The notes under the pieces are model-generated. The model searched no databases. It saw only the letters and a list, made by a program, of their open reading frames with translations, and was not told the DNA's origin. A stretch of 64,000 nucleotides of DNA from contig JHYZ01000014.1 of NCBI GenBank assembly GCA_000621185.1, positions 62,001 through 126,000 of the forward strand, in the 5' to 3' direction. Shown here piece by piece: positions 29,752 to 39,380 of this stretch. Origin of the DNA: Franconibacter pulveris DSM 19144. Its GTDB lineage: Bacteria > Pseudomonadota > Gammaproteobacteria > Enterobacterales > Enterobacteriaceae. Within the stretch, counting starts at the first letter, position 1. Each line of letters opens with the position of its first letter. The translations under genes were made by a program, and so were the position numbers.

Positions 29752-31934
29752 TCACCCTCCCGTACCAGCCAGATGGTGGCCAGCGGCGGCAGCGTCAGGG
29801 AAAGGGAATGATCATGACCATGGCTTGGAATCGCCTCGCTCTCCACCGCCCCGCCATTACCGGCGTTGCTGCCATGATAGTGAATGGAGTCGGTATTGAC
29901 CTCTTCGCGCCAGCGGCCAGGCTGGTTAATGCCGAAGCGGTAATTGTGGCGCACTACCGGCGTAAAGTTGCTGGCAACAATAATTTCATTGCCCTGCCTG
30001 TCGCGGCGGACGAAAACAAATACGGAGTTCGCGCGGTCTTCCACCACCAGCCATTCAAAGCCATACGGGTCGTAGTCCAGCTCGTGCAGCGCCTTATGGT
30101 GGCGATAAGCGAAGTTCAGGTCGCGCACCAGACGCTGTACGCCGTGGTGCCAGTTGTCGCCCCCCTCCAGCAGGTGCCAGTCCAGGCTGCTGTCGTGGTT
30201 CCATTCACGCCCCTGGGCGAATTCGTTACCCATAAACAGCAGTTTTTTGCCCGGGAAGGCCCACATCCAGGCGTAGTAAGCGCGCAGGTTAGCGAACTTC
30301 TGCCAGGCGTCGCCCGGCATGCGATCCAGAATCGATTTTTTGCCATGCACCACTTCATCGTGCGACAGCGGCAACACGAAGTTTTCCGAGTAGTTGTAGA
30401 CCATGCCGAAAGACATCTGGTCGTGATGGTACTGGCGGTGAATAGGATCGAGCTTCATGTAATTCAGGCTGTCGTGCATCCAGCCCATATTCCACTTGTA
30501 CCAGAAGCCGAGGCCGCCTGTTGACGGCGGACGGGTCACGCCGCCGAAATCAGTCGACTCTTCCGCCATCGAGACGGCGCCGGAGACCTGTTCGCCAATG
30601 ATGCGGTTGGTGTTGCGCAGGAATTCAATCGCTTCAAGGTTTTCACGCCCGCCGTGCTCGTTCGGGATCCACTCGCCCGGCGCGCGGCTGTAGTCGCGAT
30701 AAACCATTGAGGCCACCGCATCCACGCGCAGCGCGTCAATGCCGAAGCGCTCAATCCAGTAAAGGGCGTTGCCCACCAGGAAGTTGCTCACTTCACGCCG
30801 ACCATAGTTGTAGATAAGCGTGTTCCAGTCTTGGTGATAGCCTTCACGCGGGTCGCTGTGCTCATACAGCTCAGTGCCGTCGAATTTGGCGAGGGCGAAA
30901 TCGTCTGAAGGAAAGTGGCCGGGCACCCAGTCGAGGATCACGTTCAGCCCGGCGGCATGCGCAGCGTTAATAAAGTATTTAAAGTCGTCACGCGTGCCGA
31001 AGCGGCGGGTCGGGGCATACAGGCCGGTGGGCTGATAGCCCCAGCTGCCGTCAAAGGGGTGCTCGTTAATCGGCAGCAGTTCAATGTGGGTAAAGCCCAT
31101 GCCTTTAACGTAAGGCACCAGTTGCTCCGCCAGCTCGCGATAGCTCAGCCAGAAGTTGCTTTCCGGGTGACGGCGCCATGAACCCAGATGAACCTCATAA
31201 ATGGAGATGGGCGCGTCAAACTGATTCGCCTTCTGGCGCGCCGGAGTAATCGGCGTCTTTTCCGGCAGACCGCAAATCAGCGAGGCGGTCTCCGGGCGCA
31301 TTTGCGCTTCAAACGCATACGGGTCCGCTTTAATGCGCAGCTTTCCTTCGGCATCGATTAGCTCGAATTTATAAAGCTGGCCGTTATGGGCGCCGGGAAT
31401 GAAAAGCTCCCAGATGCCGCTCTCTTTACGCAGACGCATCGGGTGGCGACGGCCGTCCCAGTAGTTAAACTGCCCCACGACCGAAACGCGGCGAGCGTTA
31501 GGCGCCCATACTGAAAAGCGCGTGCCGGTGACGCCGTCCATCGTCTCCGCATGCGCGCCCAGCGTTTCATAAGGGCGAAGGTGGGTGCCCTCAGAAAGCA
31601 GCCAGACGTCCAGGTCCTGCAGCAGCGGTCCGAAACGGTAAGGGTCATCGATCAGATTCTGTTGCCCGTGCCAGATAACCGCCAGCTGATAGCGGAAAAA
31701 ATTTTTGCGTCGCGGCAGAACGCCGCTAAAAAAACCTCGGGAATCAAGGCATTCAAGTTTTCCTACCTTGCGTCCGGTTTTTGGTTCAATGACCCACACT
31801 TCGGTGGCATCGGGAAGGAGCGCGCGGACTTCCAGTCCAGCTTCGGTTTTATGCATGCCGAGTACGGAAAAGGGATCCGCAAAGTGGCCTGCGATAAGCG
31901 CATTAATCACGTCTCTATCTACACGATCAGACAT
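29748..31934 (-). CDS. glgB: 1,4-alpha-glucan branching enzyme
   Basis: A 728-residue GH13 enzyme that forms alpha-1,6 branches. Two N-terminal beta-sandwich domains (second with [17 protein letters not shown]) precede the barrel, with catalytic motifs [12 protein letters not shown] (nucleophile) and [11 protein letters not shown] (acid/base), and [12 protein letters not shown]. Two start codons are possible, at 31943 and 31934. The second is chosen because AGGA is 8 bases upstream, whereas for the first it abuts the ATG, and it gives exactly the E. coli length. First gene of the glycogen cluster. Confidence 0.97.
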   Translation of the reverse strand: MSDRVDRDVINALIAGHFADPFSVLGMHKTEAGLEVRALLPDATEVWVIEPKTGRKVGKLECLDSRGFFSGVLPRRKNFFRYQLAVIWHGQQNLIDDPYRFGPLLQDLDVWLLSEGTHLRPYETLGAHAETMDGVTGTRFSVWAPNARRVSVVGQFNYWDGRRHPMRLRKESGIWELFIPGAHNGQLYKFELIDAEGKLRIKADPYAFEAQMRPETASLICGLPEKTPITPARQKANQFDAPISIYEVHLGSWRRHPESNFWLSYRELAEQLVPYVKGMGFTHIELLPINEHPFDGSWGYQPTGLYAPTRRFGTRDDFKYFINAAHAAGLNVILDWVPGHFPSDDFALAKFDGTELYEHSDPREGYHQDWNTLIYNYGRREVSNFLVGNALYWIERFGIDALRVDAVASMVYRDYSRAPGEWIPNEHGGRENLEAIEFLRNTNRIIGEQVSGAVSMAEESTDFGGVTRPPSTGGLGFWYKWNMGWMHDSLNYMKLDPIHRQYHHDQMSFGMVYNYSENFVLPLSHDEVVHGKKSILDRMPGDAWQKFANLRAYYAWMWAFPGKKLLFMGNEFAQGREWNHDSSLDWHLLEGGDNWHHGVQRLVRDLNFAYRHHKALHELDYDPYGFEWLVVEDRANSVFVFVRRDRQGNEIIVASNFTPVVRHNYRFGINQPGRWREEVNTDSIHYHGSNAGNGGAVESEAIPSHGHDHSLSLTLPPLATIWLVREGE

Positions 31935-31942
31935 GGCATTCA

Positions 31943-32008
31943 TCCTGTTTTTTTGTGCCGCCCCTCTCCAGCCTTACGCCTTCGCGTCCGGTAGCGGCAC
32001 TTTTTTAT
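31943..32008 (-). promoter_or_regulatory. Structured glgB leader with possible CsrA site
   Basis: On the glgB strand an A-run is followed by a hairpin with arms GTGCCGC / GCGGCAC (32000-31994 with 31961-31955) and an inner stem ACGC / GCGT capped by GAAG. A second A-run and AACAGGATG at the ribosome site follow. AACAGGATG resembles the CsrA core (ACARGGAUG). In E. coli CsrA represses glg genes through leader sites, best shown for glgC. On the plus strand the same arms end in TTTTTT and look like a terminator. Confidence 0.4.
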
Positions 32009-32163
32009 TGACCTGAACGGGCAGAGATAAATGGCCCTTTTCTGCTCCGTTCCACCTTGAGGTTTGGCGCGTTAATTCCGCCTTACCCTAAGCATAGCCA
32101 ACACGTAATTTTACTCCTGCTAAAAATAGTGATCATCAGCGTTAATCCTTCGCTTACAGACAC

Positions 32164-32190
32164 AAAAAAGGGAGCGATAATCGCTCCCTT
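32164..32190 (-). terminator. asd terminator
   Basis: On the minus strand AAGGGAGCGATTATCGCTCCC forms a strong stem (arms roughly 32170-32177 and 32181-32188) followed by TTTTTT. Located 14 bases after the asd stop. Confidence 0.9.
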
Positions 32191-32201
32191 AATATCAAGG
32201 T

Positions 32202-33308
32202 TTAAGCCAGCTGACGCAGCATGCGCCGTAGCGGCTCCGCTGCGCCCCACAGGAGCTGGTCGCCCACTGTGAACGCCGAGAGGTATTCCGGGCCCATGTT
32301 GAGCTTGCGCAGGCGGCCTACCGGCGTCGTCAGCGTGCCGGTGACGGCGGCCGGCGTCAGTTCGCGCATGGTAATTTCACGGTCGTTCGGCACCACTTTC
32401 GCCCATGGATTATGCGCAGCGAGCATCTCTTCAACCGTTGCAATAGAAACATCTTTTTTCAATTTAAGGGTGAAGGCCTGGCTGTGACAGCGCAGCGCGC
32501 CGATGCGTACGCAAAGACCGTCTACCGGAATGGTGTGCGCCGTGTTGAGAATTTTGTTTGTCTCCGCCTGGCCTTTCCACTCTTCACGGCTCTGGCCGTT
32601 GTCGAGCTGTTTGTCTATCCAGGGGATCAGACCGCCCGCCAGCGGCACGCCGAAGTTATCCACCGGCAGGTCGCCGCTGCGGGTAAGCGCCGTGACTTTG
32701 CGCTCGATATCCAGAATGGCGGAAGCCGGGTTGGCCAGTTCATCGGCAACGTAGTTATGCAGCAGGCCCATCTGGGTCAGCAATTCCCGCATGTGGCGCG
32801 CGCCGCCGCCGGAAGCCGCCTGATAGGTGGCGACAGAGACCCACTCGATAAGATCGTTGGCAAAGAGGCCGCCCAGCGACATCAGCATCAGGCTGACGGT
32901 ACAGTTGCCGCCAACAAAGGTTTTCACGCCTTTATTCAGCCCTTCAGTAATGACGTGCTGGTTCACCGGGTCAAGAATAATGATGGCGTCATCTTTCATG
33001 CGAAGCGAAGAAGCCGCGTCAATCCAGTACCCCTGCCAGCCGCTTTCACGAAGCTTTGGATAAATTTCGTTGGTATAATCGCCGCCCTGGCAGGTAACGA
33101 TAATATCGAGCGCCTTCAGCGCTTCCAGGTCATAAGCGTCCTGGAGCGTGCCACCAGCCTTGCCGCCGAACGCGGGCGCGGCCTGCCCAAGCTGGGAGGT
33201 GGAGAAGAAGACGGGGCGAATGGCGTCGAAATCGCGCTCCTCAACCATGCGTTGCATGAGGACGGAGCCGACCATACCGCGCCAGCCGATAAAACCAACA
33301 TTTTTCAT
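32202..33308 (-). CDS. asd: Aspartate-semialdehyde dehydrogenase
   Basis: A 368-residue NADPH enzyme producing aspartate semialdehyde for lysine, diaminopimelate, threonine and methionine synthesis. The N-terminal dinucleotide motif is [16 protein letters not shown]. Catalytic Cys136 lies in [11 protein letters not shown], and the acid/base His is in [13 protein letters not shown]. It stands alone, with its own terminator and 177 bases to the divergent yhgN. Usually essential for cell wall synthesis without supplementation. Confidence 0.98.
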   Translation of the reverse strand: MKNVGFIGWRGMVGSVLMQRMVEERDFDAIRPVFFSTSQLGQAAPAFGGKAGGTLQDAYDLEALKALDIIVTCQGGDYTNEIYPKLRESGWQGYWIDAASSLRMKDDAIIILDPVNQHVITEGLNKGVKTFVGGNCTVSLMLMSLGGLFANDLIEWVSVATYQAASGGGARHMRELLTQMGLLHNYVADELANPASAILDIERKVTALTRSGDLPVDNFGVPLAGGLIPWIDKQLDNGQSREEWKGQAETNKILNTAHTIPVDGLCVRIGALRCHSQAFTLKLKKDVSIATVEEMLAAHNPWAKVVPNDREITMRELTPAAVTGTLTTPVGRLRKLNMGPEYLSAFTVGDQLLWGAAEPLRRMLRQLA

Positions 33309-33485
33309 AGCGAGTCATTCCTGCAGAGGTGTGTGCGTATTGTGCGCCCGGTGAGCCCACCGGAACATTCCTTCACCTTACAAAATGCAGCTAAAGTCGC
33401 AAGTGAAATTAATCAATGATCGCGTGACCATTAGAAAAGCCGCTTATTGAGACGCCTTGCTCAATGGCATACAGGAAAATAGTTC

Positions 33486-34079
33486 ATGAATGAAATCATC
33501 TCTGCCGCCGTGTTATTGATCCTGATTATGGATCCCCTGGGCAACCTGCCGATTTTCATGTCGGTGCTGAAACATACCGAGCCTAAACGTCGGCGCGCCA
33601 TTATGGTCAGGGAGCTGTTTATCGCGCTGCTGCTGATGCTCATCTTTCTCTTTGCGGGCGAAAAAATTCTGGCATTTCTTAATCTGCGGGCGGAAACCGT
33701 CTCGATTTCCGGCGGCATTATTCTTTTCTTAATCGCCATTAAAATGATCTTCCCAAGCCACGAGGGCAGCAGCACCGGGCTGCCGGCGGGGGAAGAGCCT
33801 TTCATTGTGCCGCTTGCCATTCCGCTGGTGGCGGGGCCGACGCTGCTCGCCACGCTGATGCTGCTTTCGCATCAATATCCAAACCAGATGGGCCACCTGG
33901 TTATCGCGCTGCTGCTCGCCTGGGGCGGCACCTTCGTCATTCTGTTGCAGTCCTCGCTTTTCTTAAGGCTGCTTGGCGAAAAAGGGGTGAACGCGCTGGA
34001 GCGGTTAATGGGGTTAGTGCTGGTGATGCTCGCCACCCAGATGTTCCTGGACGGCATCAGGGCGTGGATGAAGGGGTAA
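33486..34079 (+). CDS. yhgN: MarC-family inner membrane protein YhgN
   Basis: A 197-residue protein with six predicted membrane helices of the MarC/YhgN family. Conserved features are LILIMDPLGNLPIFMSVL near the N-terminus and PFIVPLAIPLVAGPTLLATLMLL in the middle. The family has no established substrate. Position between asd and the gnt genes is as in E. coli. Confidence 0.95.
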   Translation: MNEIISAAVLLILIMDPLGNLPIFMSVLKHTEPKRRRAIMVRELFIALLLMLIFLFAGEKILAFLNLRAETVSISGGIILFLIAIKMIFPSHEGSSTGLPAGEEPFIVPLAIPLVAGPTLLATLMLLSHQYPNQMGHLVIALLLAWGGTFVILLQSSLFLRLLGEKGVNALERLMGLVLVMLATQMFLDGIRAWMKG

Positions 34080-34080
34080 G

Positions 34081-34112
34081 AAAAAGGGCTTCCGCAGGGA
34101 AGCCCTTTTTTT
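34081..34112. terminator. Bidirectional terminator, yhgN / gntU
   Basis: AAAGGGCTTCC and GGAAGCCCTTT form an 11-bp stem (34083-34093 with 34098-34108) around loop GCAG, flanked by A- and T-runs. It serves both convergent genes. Confidence 0.92.
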
Positions 34113-35452
34113 CAGGAGAGCAGCGTAAAGGCTATCGCCCCGACGAGGGCGCCGGTGGTGCCGAGGATGGTTTCCATCAGCGTCCAGGTTTTTAGCGTCT
34201 GCCCTTCCGTCGCGCCGGTAAACTTGCCGAAGAGCCAGAACCCGGCGTCGTTAACGTGGCTCACCACAATCGAGCCGCCACCAATGCAAATGGACAGCGC
34301 GGCAAGCTGCGCGCCGGAGTAGTGCAAATTTTCGATAACCGGCATCACCAGGCCTACCGCCGTCAGGCAGGCGACGGTGGCGGAACCCTGAATAATGCGC
34401 ACCGCCGCCGCCAGCACGAAACAGGTCAGGGCAATGGGAAGCCCCATGCCGGTCAGGGCTGAGCCCAGCGCCGGGCCGACGCCAGAGTCGACCAGCACCT
34501 GTTTAAACACGCCGCCTGCGCCGATCACCAGCAAGATAATGCCCGCCGGTTGCAGCGCCTGGCCGCACACCGCCATCACTTTATCTTTCGGCATGCCGCG
34601 GCGCATCGCCAGGCCATAAATAGCCACCAGGCAGGCGACGAGAATCGCGGTAAACGGATGGCCGATAAACTCCAGCCATTCATACAGGCGGGAGCCCTGC
34701 TCCGTAAAGCGGGCGGCGATGGTTTTCATTCCCACCAGCACCAGCGGCAGCAGGATAAGCGACAGGCTGAAGCCAAACGACGGCAGCTTGCTGTCGCCAA
34801 AGTCAGGCTCGTTAATGTCGTCCGGAATACGCAGCTCCACATAGCGGCTAATAAAATTGCCGAACAGCGGACCGGCGATAAGCATGCCCGGAACGGCGGC
34901 GCACAGGCCAATCAAAATCATCCAGCCGAAATCGGCATGCATCTGGGAGGCGAGCAGCATCGGCGCGGGCCCCGGCAGCAGGAAGGCGGCGGCGGCGGCC
35001 ACGCCTGCGAACAGCGGGATCACCAGTCTTACGAGGTTGGCGCCGGTGTGGCGCGCCATAGAGAACGCGATGCTGATAAGCAGCACAATCGCCACTTCAA
35101 AGAAGAGCGGTAGCGCGCAGATAAGCCCGGCAAGGCCAATGGCGTAATGCGCCCGGTTATGACCGAAAGATTTCAACATCTTCAGGGCTATCTGGTCCAC
35201 CGCGCCGGTTTCATGCAGGATTTTGCCGAACATCGCGCCAAGCGCCACCACCACAGCCAGAAAGCCGAGCGTGCCGCCCATCCCCTTTTCCATTGTCGCT
35301 GCGATTTTATCGAGCGGCATGCCGGAGAAAAGCCCGGCGCCGATTGAAACCACCATCAGCGCCACAAACGCATGCATCCTTGCCTTCATGACCAAAAACA
35401 GCAAAAGGAGAACCGACCCTACAGCCGTCAACACGAGGGTTAATGTATTCAC
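34112..35452 (-). CDS. gntU: Low-affinity gluconate permease GntU
   Basis: A 446-residue membrane symporter of the GntP family with about 12 helices. The N-terminus TLTLVLTAVGSVLLLLFLVM and motifs LPLFFEVAIVLLISIAFSMA and GGSIVVSHVNDAGFWLFGKF are close to E. coli GntU, closer than to GntT. Together with gntK it forms the gntKU operon, 15 bases after gntK. The high-affinity gene gntT that E. coli has beside nfuA is absent here. Confidence 0.96.
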   Translation of the reverse strand: MNTLTLVLTAVGSVLLLLFLVMKARMHAFVALMVVSIGAGLFSGMPLDKIAATMEKGMGGTLGFLAVVVALGAMFGKILHETGAVDQIALKMLKSFGHNRAHYAIGLAGLICALPLFFEVAIVLLISIAFSMARHTGANLVRLVIPLFAGVAAAAAFLLPGPAPMLLASQMHADFGWMILIGLCAAVPGMLIAGPLFGNFISRYVELRIPDDINEPDFGDSKLPSFGFSLSLILLPLVLVGMKTIAARFTEQGSRLYEWLEFIGHPFTAILVACLVAIYGLAMRRGMPKDKVMAVCGQALQPAGIILLVIGAGGVFKQVLVDSGVGPALGSALTGMGLPIALTCFVLAAAVRIIQGSATVACLTAVGLVMPVIENLHYSGAQLAALSICIGGGSIVVSHVNDAGFWLFGKFTGATEGQTLKTWTLMETILGTTGALVGAIAFTLLS

Positions 35453-35467
35453 AACTTTTATAGCCTT

Positions 35468-35992
35468 TTATTTTTGATTGATTAGCGCAATGGTGCTCTC
35501 CACCACCTCATCCAGCGTCTGGTTGATATCGACAATCAGCACATCGCCTTCGTCGTTTTTCGGCTCTTCTAACGCTTCAAACTGGGTCACCAGCATCTGC
35601 GGTTTGAAGAAGTGGCCTTTACGCGCGCGCAGGCGGCTTTCAATCACGTCGAAATCGCCTTTCAGGTAGATAAAAGAGAGATTCGGGTTGCCGTCGCGCA
35701 GAATGTCGCGATAGCGCTTTTTCAGCGCCGAGCAGACAATCAGCGAAACTTTATTGGTGCGCTGCATGGCGAAAGCGGCGTCGTTGAGCGCCTGCAGCCA
35801 GGGCTTGCGATCGTCATCGTTTAGCGGGTCGCCTGCCGCCATTTTCATGATGTTGCGGCGCGGATGCAGGAAGTCGCCATCCAGAAAGGCGGCGTTCAGA
35901 CGGTGCGCCACTTCAGCGGCCACGGCGGATTTGCCGCTGCCGGAAACGCCCATCAGAACAAAGATATGGTGATCGTTATTGGTTGTGCTCAT
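35468..35992 (-). CDS. gntK: Gluconokinase
   Basis: A 174-residue kinase that phosphorylates gluconate to 6-phosphogluconate. The P-loop is GVSGSGKS (residues 15-22), and DGDFLHPRRNIMKMAAGDPLNDDDRKPWL is split around residues 40-68 as in GntK. The ATG at 35992 gives the E. coli start MSTTNNDHHI; a longer frame upstream runs into the operator region. Transcribed with gntU and controlled by GntR. Confidence 0.97.
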   Translation of the reverse strand: MSTTNNDHHIFVLMGVSGSGKSAVAAEVAHRLNAAFLDGDFLHPRRNIMKMAAGDPLNDDDRKPWLQALNDAAFAMQRTNKVSLIVCSALKKRYRDILRDGNPNLSFIYLKGDFDVIESRLRARKGHFFKPQMLVTQFEALEEPKNDEGDVLIVDINQTLDEVVESTIALINQK

Positions 35993-36040
35993 CGCGTGGC
36001 TCCTGGTGGCACAGATTACACAAAGCGTTACGGGCAAGAC

Positions 36041-36068
36041 TGTTACGGGTAACTGTTATCGGTAACAT
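36041..36068. promoter_or_regulatory. Tandem GntR operators ahead of gntKU
   Basis: Two adjacent imperfect palindromes of the GntR type, TGTTACGGGTAACTG (36041-36055) and TGTTATCGGTAACAT (36054-36068), fit the consensus ATGTTACCGGTAACAT. An isolated further half, GCGTTACGGGC, lies at 36025-36035. They occupy the gntK leader and promoter, where GntR would repress until gluconate is present. Confidence 0.85.
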
Positions 36069-36122
36069 TGTCTGGCTCATATTCTTAATTAGCAATAACC
36101 ATAGCTTTTGAGAGTGGATAAG

Positions 36123-36138
36123 TGTGAACTACTTCAAA
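36123..36138. promoter_or_regulatory. Possible CRP site between gntR and gntK
   Basis: TGTGAACTACTTCAAA keeps one perfect TGTGA half and a partial TCAAA half. It is about 130 bases upstream of gntK. CRP control of gntKU is known in E. coli; this particular site is only a weak match. Confidence 0.35.
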
Positions 36139-36147
36139 TTTGCGCGA

Positions 36148-37143
36148 TCAAATCGATCCGCCCGGCGACAGGGTAAAACCGAGATCCAGCAGCGTCGGCG
36201 TTACCGTTTCGCCGCGAATGCGCGCGAGTAAACGCTCGGCGCCGATACGCCCCATCCGCTCGCGCGGCGTCAGGACGCTGGCGAGGCGCGGCTCCATCAC
36301 CTGCCCGATATCGTGGCCGTGAAAACCGGCAATCGCCATATCCTGCGGAATGCGCAACCCCATACGCTGGCACTCGAACGCCGCGCCGATGGCGAGGTCG
36401 TCGTTGGTGCAAAAGATACTGTCGAGTTGCGGGTATTCGCGTCGCGCCTGGCGCAGTAATTCAATGCCTGTGGAATAAGACGACGATTGCTCCACCATGA
36501 CGCTGTAAGGCGTCAGCCCCGCGTCCCGCATCGCCTGCTCATACCCTTTTTGTTTCATGATGGTGCGCTCATCAAGGCGCGCGCCCAGATAGGCGACGTG
36601 ACGATGGCCGCGCGCGATAATCGCCGCGGTCATCTGCCGCGCCGCGTCGAAGTTATCAAACCCCACGGCGATATCCAGACACGGCGACACGCTGTCCATC
36701 AGCTCCACCACCGGAATGCCGGCCACTTCAATCATTTTCAGCGTGCGCGGCGTATGGGTGCGCTCGGTCAGGATCAGGCCGTCGATATTCCATGAGAGCA
36801 TCGACTCCAGCCGCTCCTCTTCCAGCTCTGGCTTATAGCCATAGTGGGCGAGCATGGTCTGGTAGCCGTGCGCGTCAATCACGCTTTCGATACCGCGCAG
36901 CACCTCGGCGAACACCTGATTGGTTAAAGAGGGAAGCAAGACGCCCACCGCCCGGCTGGTGGCGTTGGAAAGGATATCGGGCGCCCGGTTGGGAATGTAG
37001 CCAAGCTCATCCAGCGCCACGGCGATTTTCCCACGCAACGCCGTCGAAACCTGCTCAGGGTTGCGCAGATAACGACTGATGGTCATTTTGGTAACGCCGA
37101 CGAGATCGGCTACGTCCTGAAGAACCGGTCTTTTCTTTTTCAT
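36148..37143 (-). CDS. gntR: Gluconate operon repressor GntR
   Basis: A 331-residue LacI-family repressor. The N-terminal helix-turn-helix and hinge are LQDVADLVGVTKMTISRYLRN and GYIPNRAPDILSNATSRAVGVLLPSL in turn, followed by the periplasmic-binding-like effector domain. Same length as E. coli GntR. It lies upstream of gntK in the same direction, with 155 bases between; the tandem operators lie in that gap. Confidence 0.97.
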   Translation of the reverse strand: MKKKRPVLQDVADLVGVTKMTISRYLRNPEQVSTALRGKIAVALDELGYIPNRAPDILSNATSRAVGVLLPSLTNQVFAEVLRGIESVIDAHGYQTMLAHYGYKPELEEERLESMLSWNIDGLILTERTHTPRTLKMIEVAGIPVVELMDSVSPCLDIAVGFDNFDAARQMTAAIIARGHRHVAYLGARLDERTIMKQKGYEQAMRDAGLTPYSVMVEQSSSYSTGIELLRQARREYPQLDSIFCTNDDLAIGAAFECQRMGLRIPQDMAIAGFHGHDIGQVMEPRLASVLTPRERMGRIGAERLLARIRGETVTPTLLDLGFTLSPGGSI

Positions 37144-37196
37144 CGTCCTGAATAAGCGTGAGGTGAAAATTGTCGCTCAGTCTAGCACGGACGATG

Positions 37197-37228
37197 CTCA
37201 ACCTTCCCCAGTTTCAGGGAAGGTTGAG
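37197..37228. terminator. Hairpin between yhhW and gntR
   Basis: A perfect 12-bp stem CTCAACCTTCCC / GGGAAGGTTGAG (37197-37208 with 37217-37228) around an 8-base loop, 15 bases after the yhhW stop. There is no T-run. It probably marks the yhhW RNA 3' end. Confidence 0.55.
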
Positions 37229-37243
37229 AAGTGCGTTAAGTTA

Positions 37244-37939
37244 TTAAACTGGCGGCAGATCGAAGAGCAGAATTTCGCTTTCGCTGTCGGCATGAATGGA
37301 GAGCGCCTGCTCATCCCAGATGGCGAGACCATCACTGGTTTTCGCTTTCGTGCCGTTAATCGTCACTTCACCTTTCACTACCTGGATCCAGACGCGGCGC
37401 TCGGCGGCTATCGGATAAACCGACTGCTCCTCTTTCGCCATCGCCCAGCGGGAAAGCTCCATATCCTGGTAAACTTTCAGCGAACCGTCACGGGCGTCCG
37501 GCGACAGCACCAGCTGGCGGCCCTGAGCGGCGTCGAAGCGGCGCTGTTCGTAGCGCGGCTCAATGCCGGTTTTTTCCGGAATGATCCAGATCTGGTACAG
37601 ACGCAGGCGCTCGGTGCTGCTCGGGTTGTACTCGGAGTGACGCACCCCGGTCCCGGCGCTCATAATCTGGAACTCGCCCGCAGGCACCTGCTCTTTGTTG
37701 CCCATGCTGTCCTGGTGCTCCACCGCCCCTTCCAGCACGTAAGTCAGGATTTCCATGTCTTTGTGCGGATGGGTGCCGAACCCTTGTCCGGGCGCCACGA
37801 CGTCATCGTTAATCACCCGCAGCGCGGAAAAGCCCATAAAGTTCGGGTCGTAATAGTTGGCGAAGGAAAAGGTGTGCCAGGAATCCAGCCAGCCATGATT
37901 TGCGTGACCACGTTCTTCTGCTTTGCGTAAGAAAATCAT
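37244..37939 (-). CDS. yhhW: Pirin-like quercetin 2,3-dioxygenase family protein YhhW
   Basis: A 231-residue bicupin of the pirin family. Metal ligands of the N-terminal cupin are in place: H57 and H59 (GTHPHKDMEI), H101 and E103 (TGVRHSEYN). The E. coli homologue shows quercetinase activity in vitro; its physiological substrate is unknown. Single gene between yhhX and gntR. Confidence 0.95.
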   Translation of the reverse strand: MIFLRKAEERGHANHGWLDSWHTFSFANYYDPNFMGFSALRVINDDVVAPGQGFGTHPHKDMEILTYVLEGAVEHQDSMGNKEQVPAGEFQIMSAGTGVRHSEYNPSSTERLRLYQIWIIPEKTGIEPRYEQRRFDAAQGRQLVLSPDARDGSLKVYQDMELSRWAMAKEEQSVYPIAAERRVWIQVVKGEVTINGTKAKTSDGLAIWDEQALSIHADSESEILLFDLPPV

Positions 37940-38085
37940 CTTTTATACCCTCGTTGCGCCTGAGTCATCAGGCCATGTTCGTTTCGATGGATGTAGTGTG
38001 GACCGAGAACGATGAGGATCATAGAGGGTGAAAATTGACTCCTCTGTTCAAAAAATATGAATAAGTCCAGAGGAGCCAGAAAGCC

Positions 38086-39126
38086 TTATTTCGCAAGGGT
38101 TACCGTAGCGGGTGAGGCCTGTTCGAAACCGCGTTCGAGGATTTCCAGATTGGTCAGCACTTCAGATTCTCTGACGTAATTTGGCGCGCCGTTAACGAGC
38201 GTTTCATAGAGCGAATCGTAGACGCGGCCGTAGTCGCCCGGCACGGCATCGACCTTCTCACGCACGGTTTCCCCGGCGCCGTTGACATACTCCAGCACCC
38301 CTTCGCCCTCATGGGCCGCAAAGCCCGGCTCGCCTGGCATAACGCCCGCTTTCAGGCTGGTTTCCTGCTGGTCGATGCCGTAGCGCAGAAACGAACCCTG
38401 GGTACCGTGCACGATAAACTTCGGGTAATCGATTTTGACGAAGTGGCTGGTTTTGACGATGGCTTTCATATCGCCATAGAAAAGCTGCGCTTCAAACGTA
38501 TCGTCCGGGTTCGCCTTATTGCGCAGGCTGCGGATGTCGTAGCTGACATGGTCCGGTCGGCCGAACAGCGAGATTATCTGGTCCATCGTATGCACGCCAA
38601 GGCCGTAGAACATGCCGTCCTGCGGCAGGCCTGGTTTGGTCTCCGCCGTCGGGCGGTAGTAATCGAAGTGGCTTTCGATTTCGACAATCTGCCCAAGCTT
38701 ACCGCTCTCAATCACCTGTCGGGTGGTGAGGAAGCAGGAGTCGAAGCGGCGGTTTTGGTAAGGCGTGACGGTCAGCCCTTTGCTGCGCGCCAGTTCGAAC
38801 AGCTCCCGCGCCTCGGCAATCGTCGGCGTGAAGGGCTTCTCCACCAGCACGTTTTTGCCCGCCTCCAGCGCGCGCTTCGCGTAGTCGAAATGGCTGTCTG
38901 CGTGGGTGCAGACAATCACCAGCTTTACAGAATCGTCGCCCAGCACCTCGTCAAGATTGCTGGTGAAGTGGATATGCTGATATTCCGGCTGCTGCTCCAG
39001 CGCCGGTTTCTCGTGGCGGCGGAAAATATGGGCAACGTGAAATTTATCCTTACGAATAAGCACGTAAGGCAGATGGTAACGGGTAGTGCTTTTGCCAAAG
39101 CCGATAAAAGCGCAATTGAGGGTCAT
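38086..39126 (-). CDS. yhhX: Gfo/Idh/MocA-family oxidoreductase YhhX
   Basis: A 346-residue NAD(P)-dependent oxidoreductase. The N-terminal Rossmann region begins NCAFIGFGKSTTRYHLPYVL, and the catalytic-lysine motif VLVEKPFTPTIAEA is near residue 95. The C-terminal domain has GLGVHTMDQIISLFG. The substrate is unknown. Placement near ryhB matches E. coli. Confidence 0.94.
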   Translation of the reverse strand: MTLNCAFIGFGKSTTRYHLPYVLIRKDKFHVAHIFRRHEKPALEQQPEYQHIHFTSNLDEVLGDDSVKLVIVCTHADSHFDYAKRALEAGKNVLVEKPFTPTIAEARELFELARSKGLTVTPYQNRRFDSCFLTTRQVIESGKLGQIVEIESHFDYYRPTAETKPGLPQDGMFYGLGVHTMDQIISLFGRPDHVSYDIRSLRNKANPDDTFEAQLFYGDMKAIVKTSHFVKIDYPKFIVHGTQGSFLRYGIDQQETSLKAGVMPGEPGFAAHEGEGVLEYVNGAGETVREKVDAVPGDYGRVYDSLYETLVNGAPNYVRESEVLTNLEILERGFEQASPATVTLAK

Positions 39127-39380
39127 ACTCTTTTCCTTATTTCAGACACTCAATTTACCTTAACTCCCGATGCGGGCATGCGCCAGTCCGGGCGCTTTTC
39201 TGAATGCGAAAAGCACACTATTCCTGGCTCGTTGATTCCGCTAAGGAATTTGACCGCTGCTGTAAACCAGGAATGTGTTTAGCCCTGAAGCGTTACGGGT
39301 GCGTGGTAGTATGCGCGGCCCGGATAACCCGGCGCTTTTATCTTTTCACAGGCGGGCAACGGAGCCGCAGGCAAGCCACC

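Noticed and set aside
39204-39380. 59-codon N-terminal extension of the bactofilin
   Set aside because: No ribosome site at 39204, and the extension lacks bactofilin or membrane features and runs through the likely promoter region.
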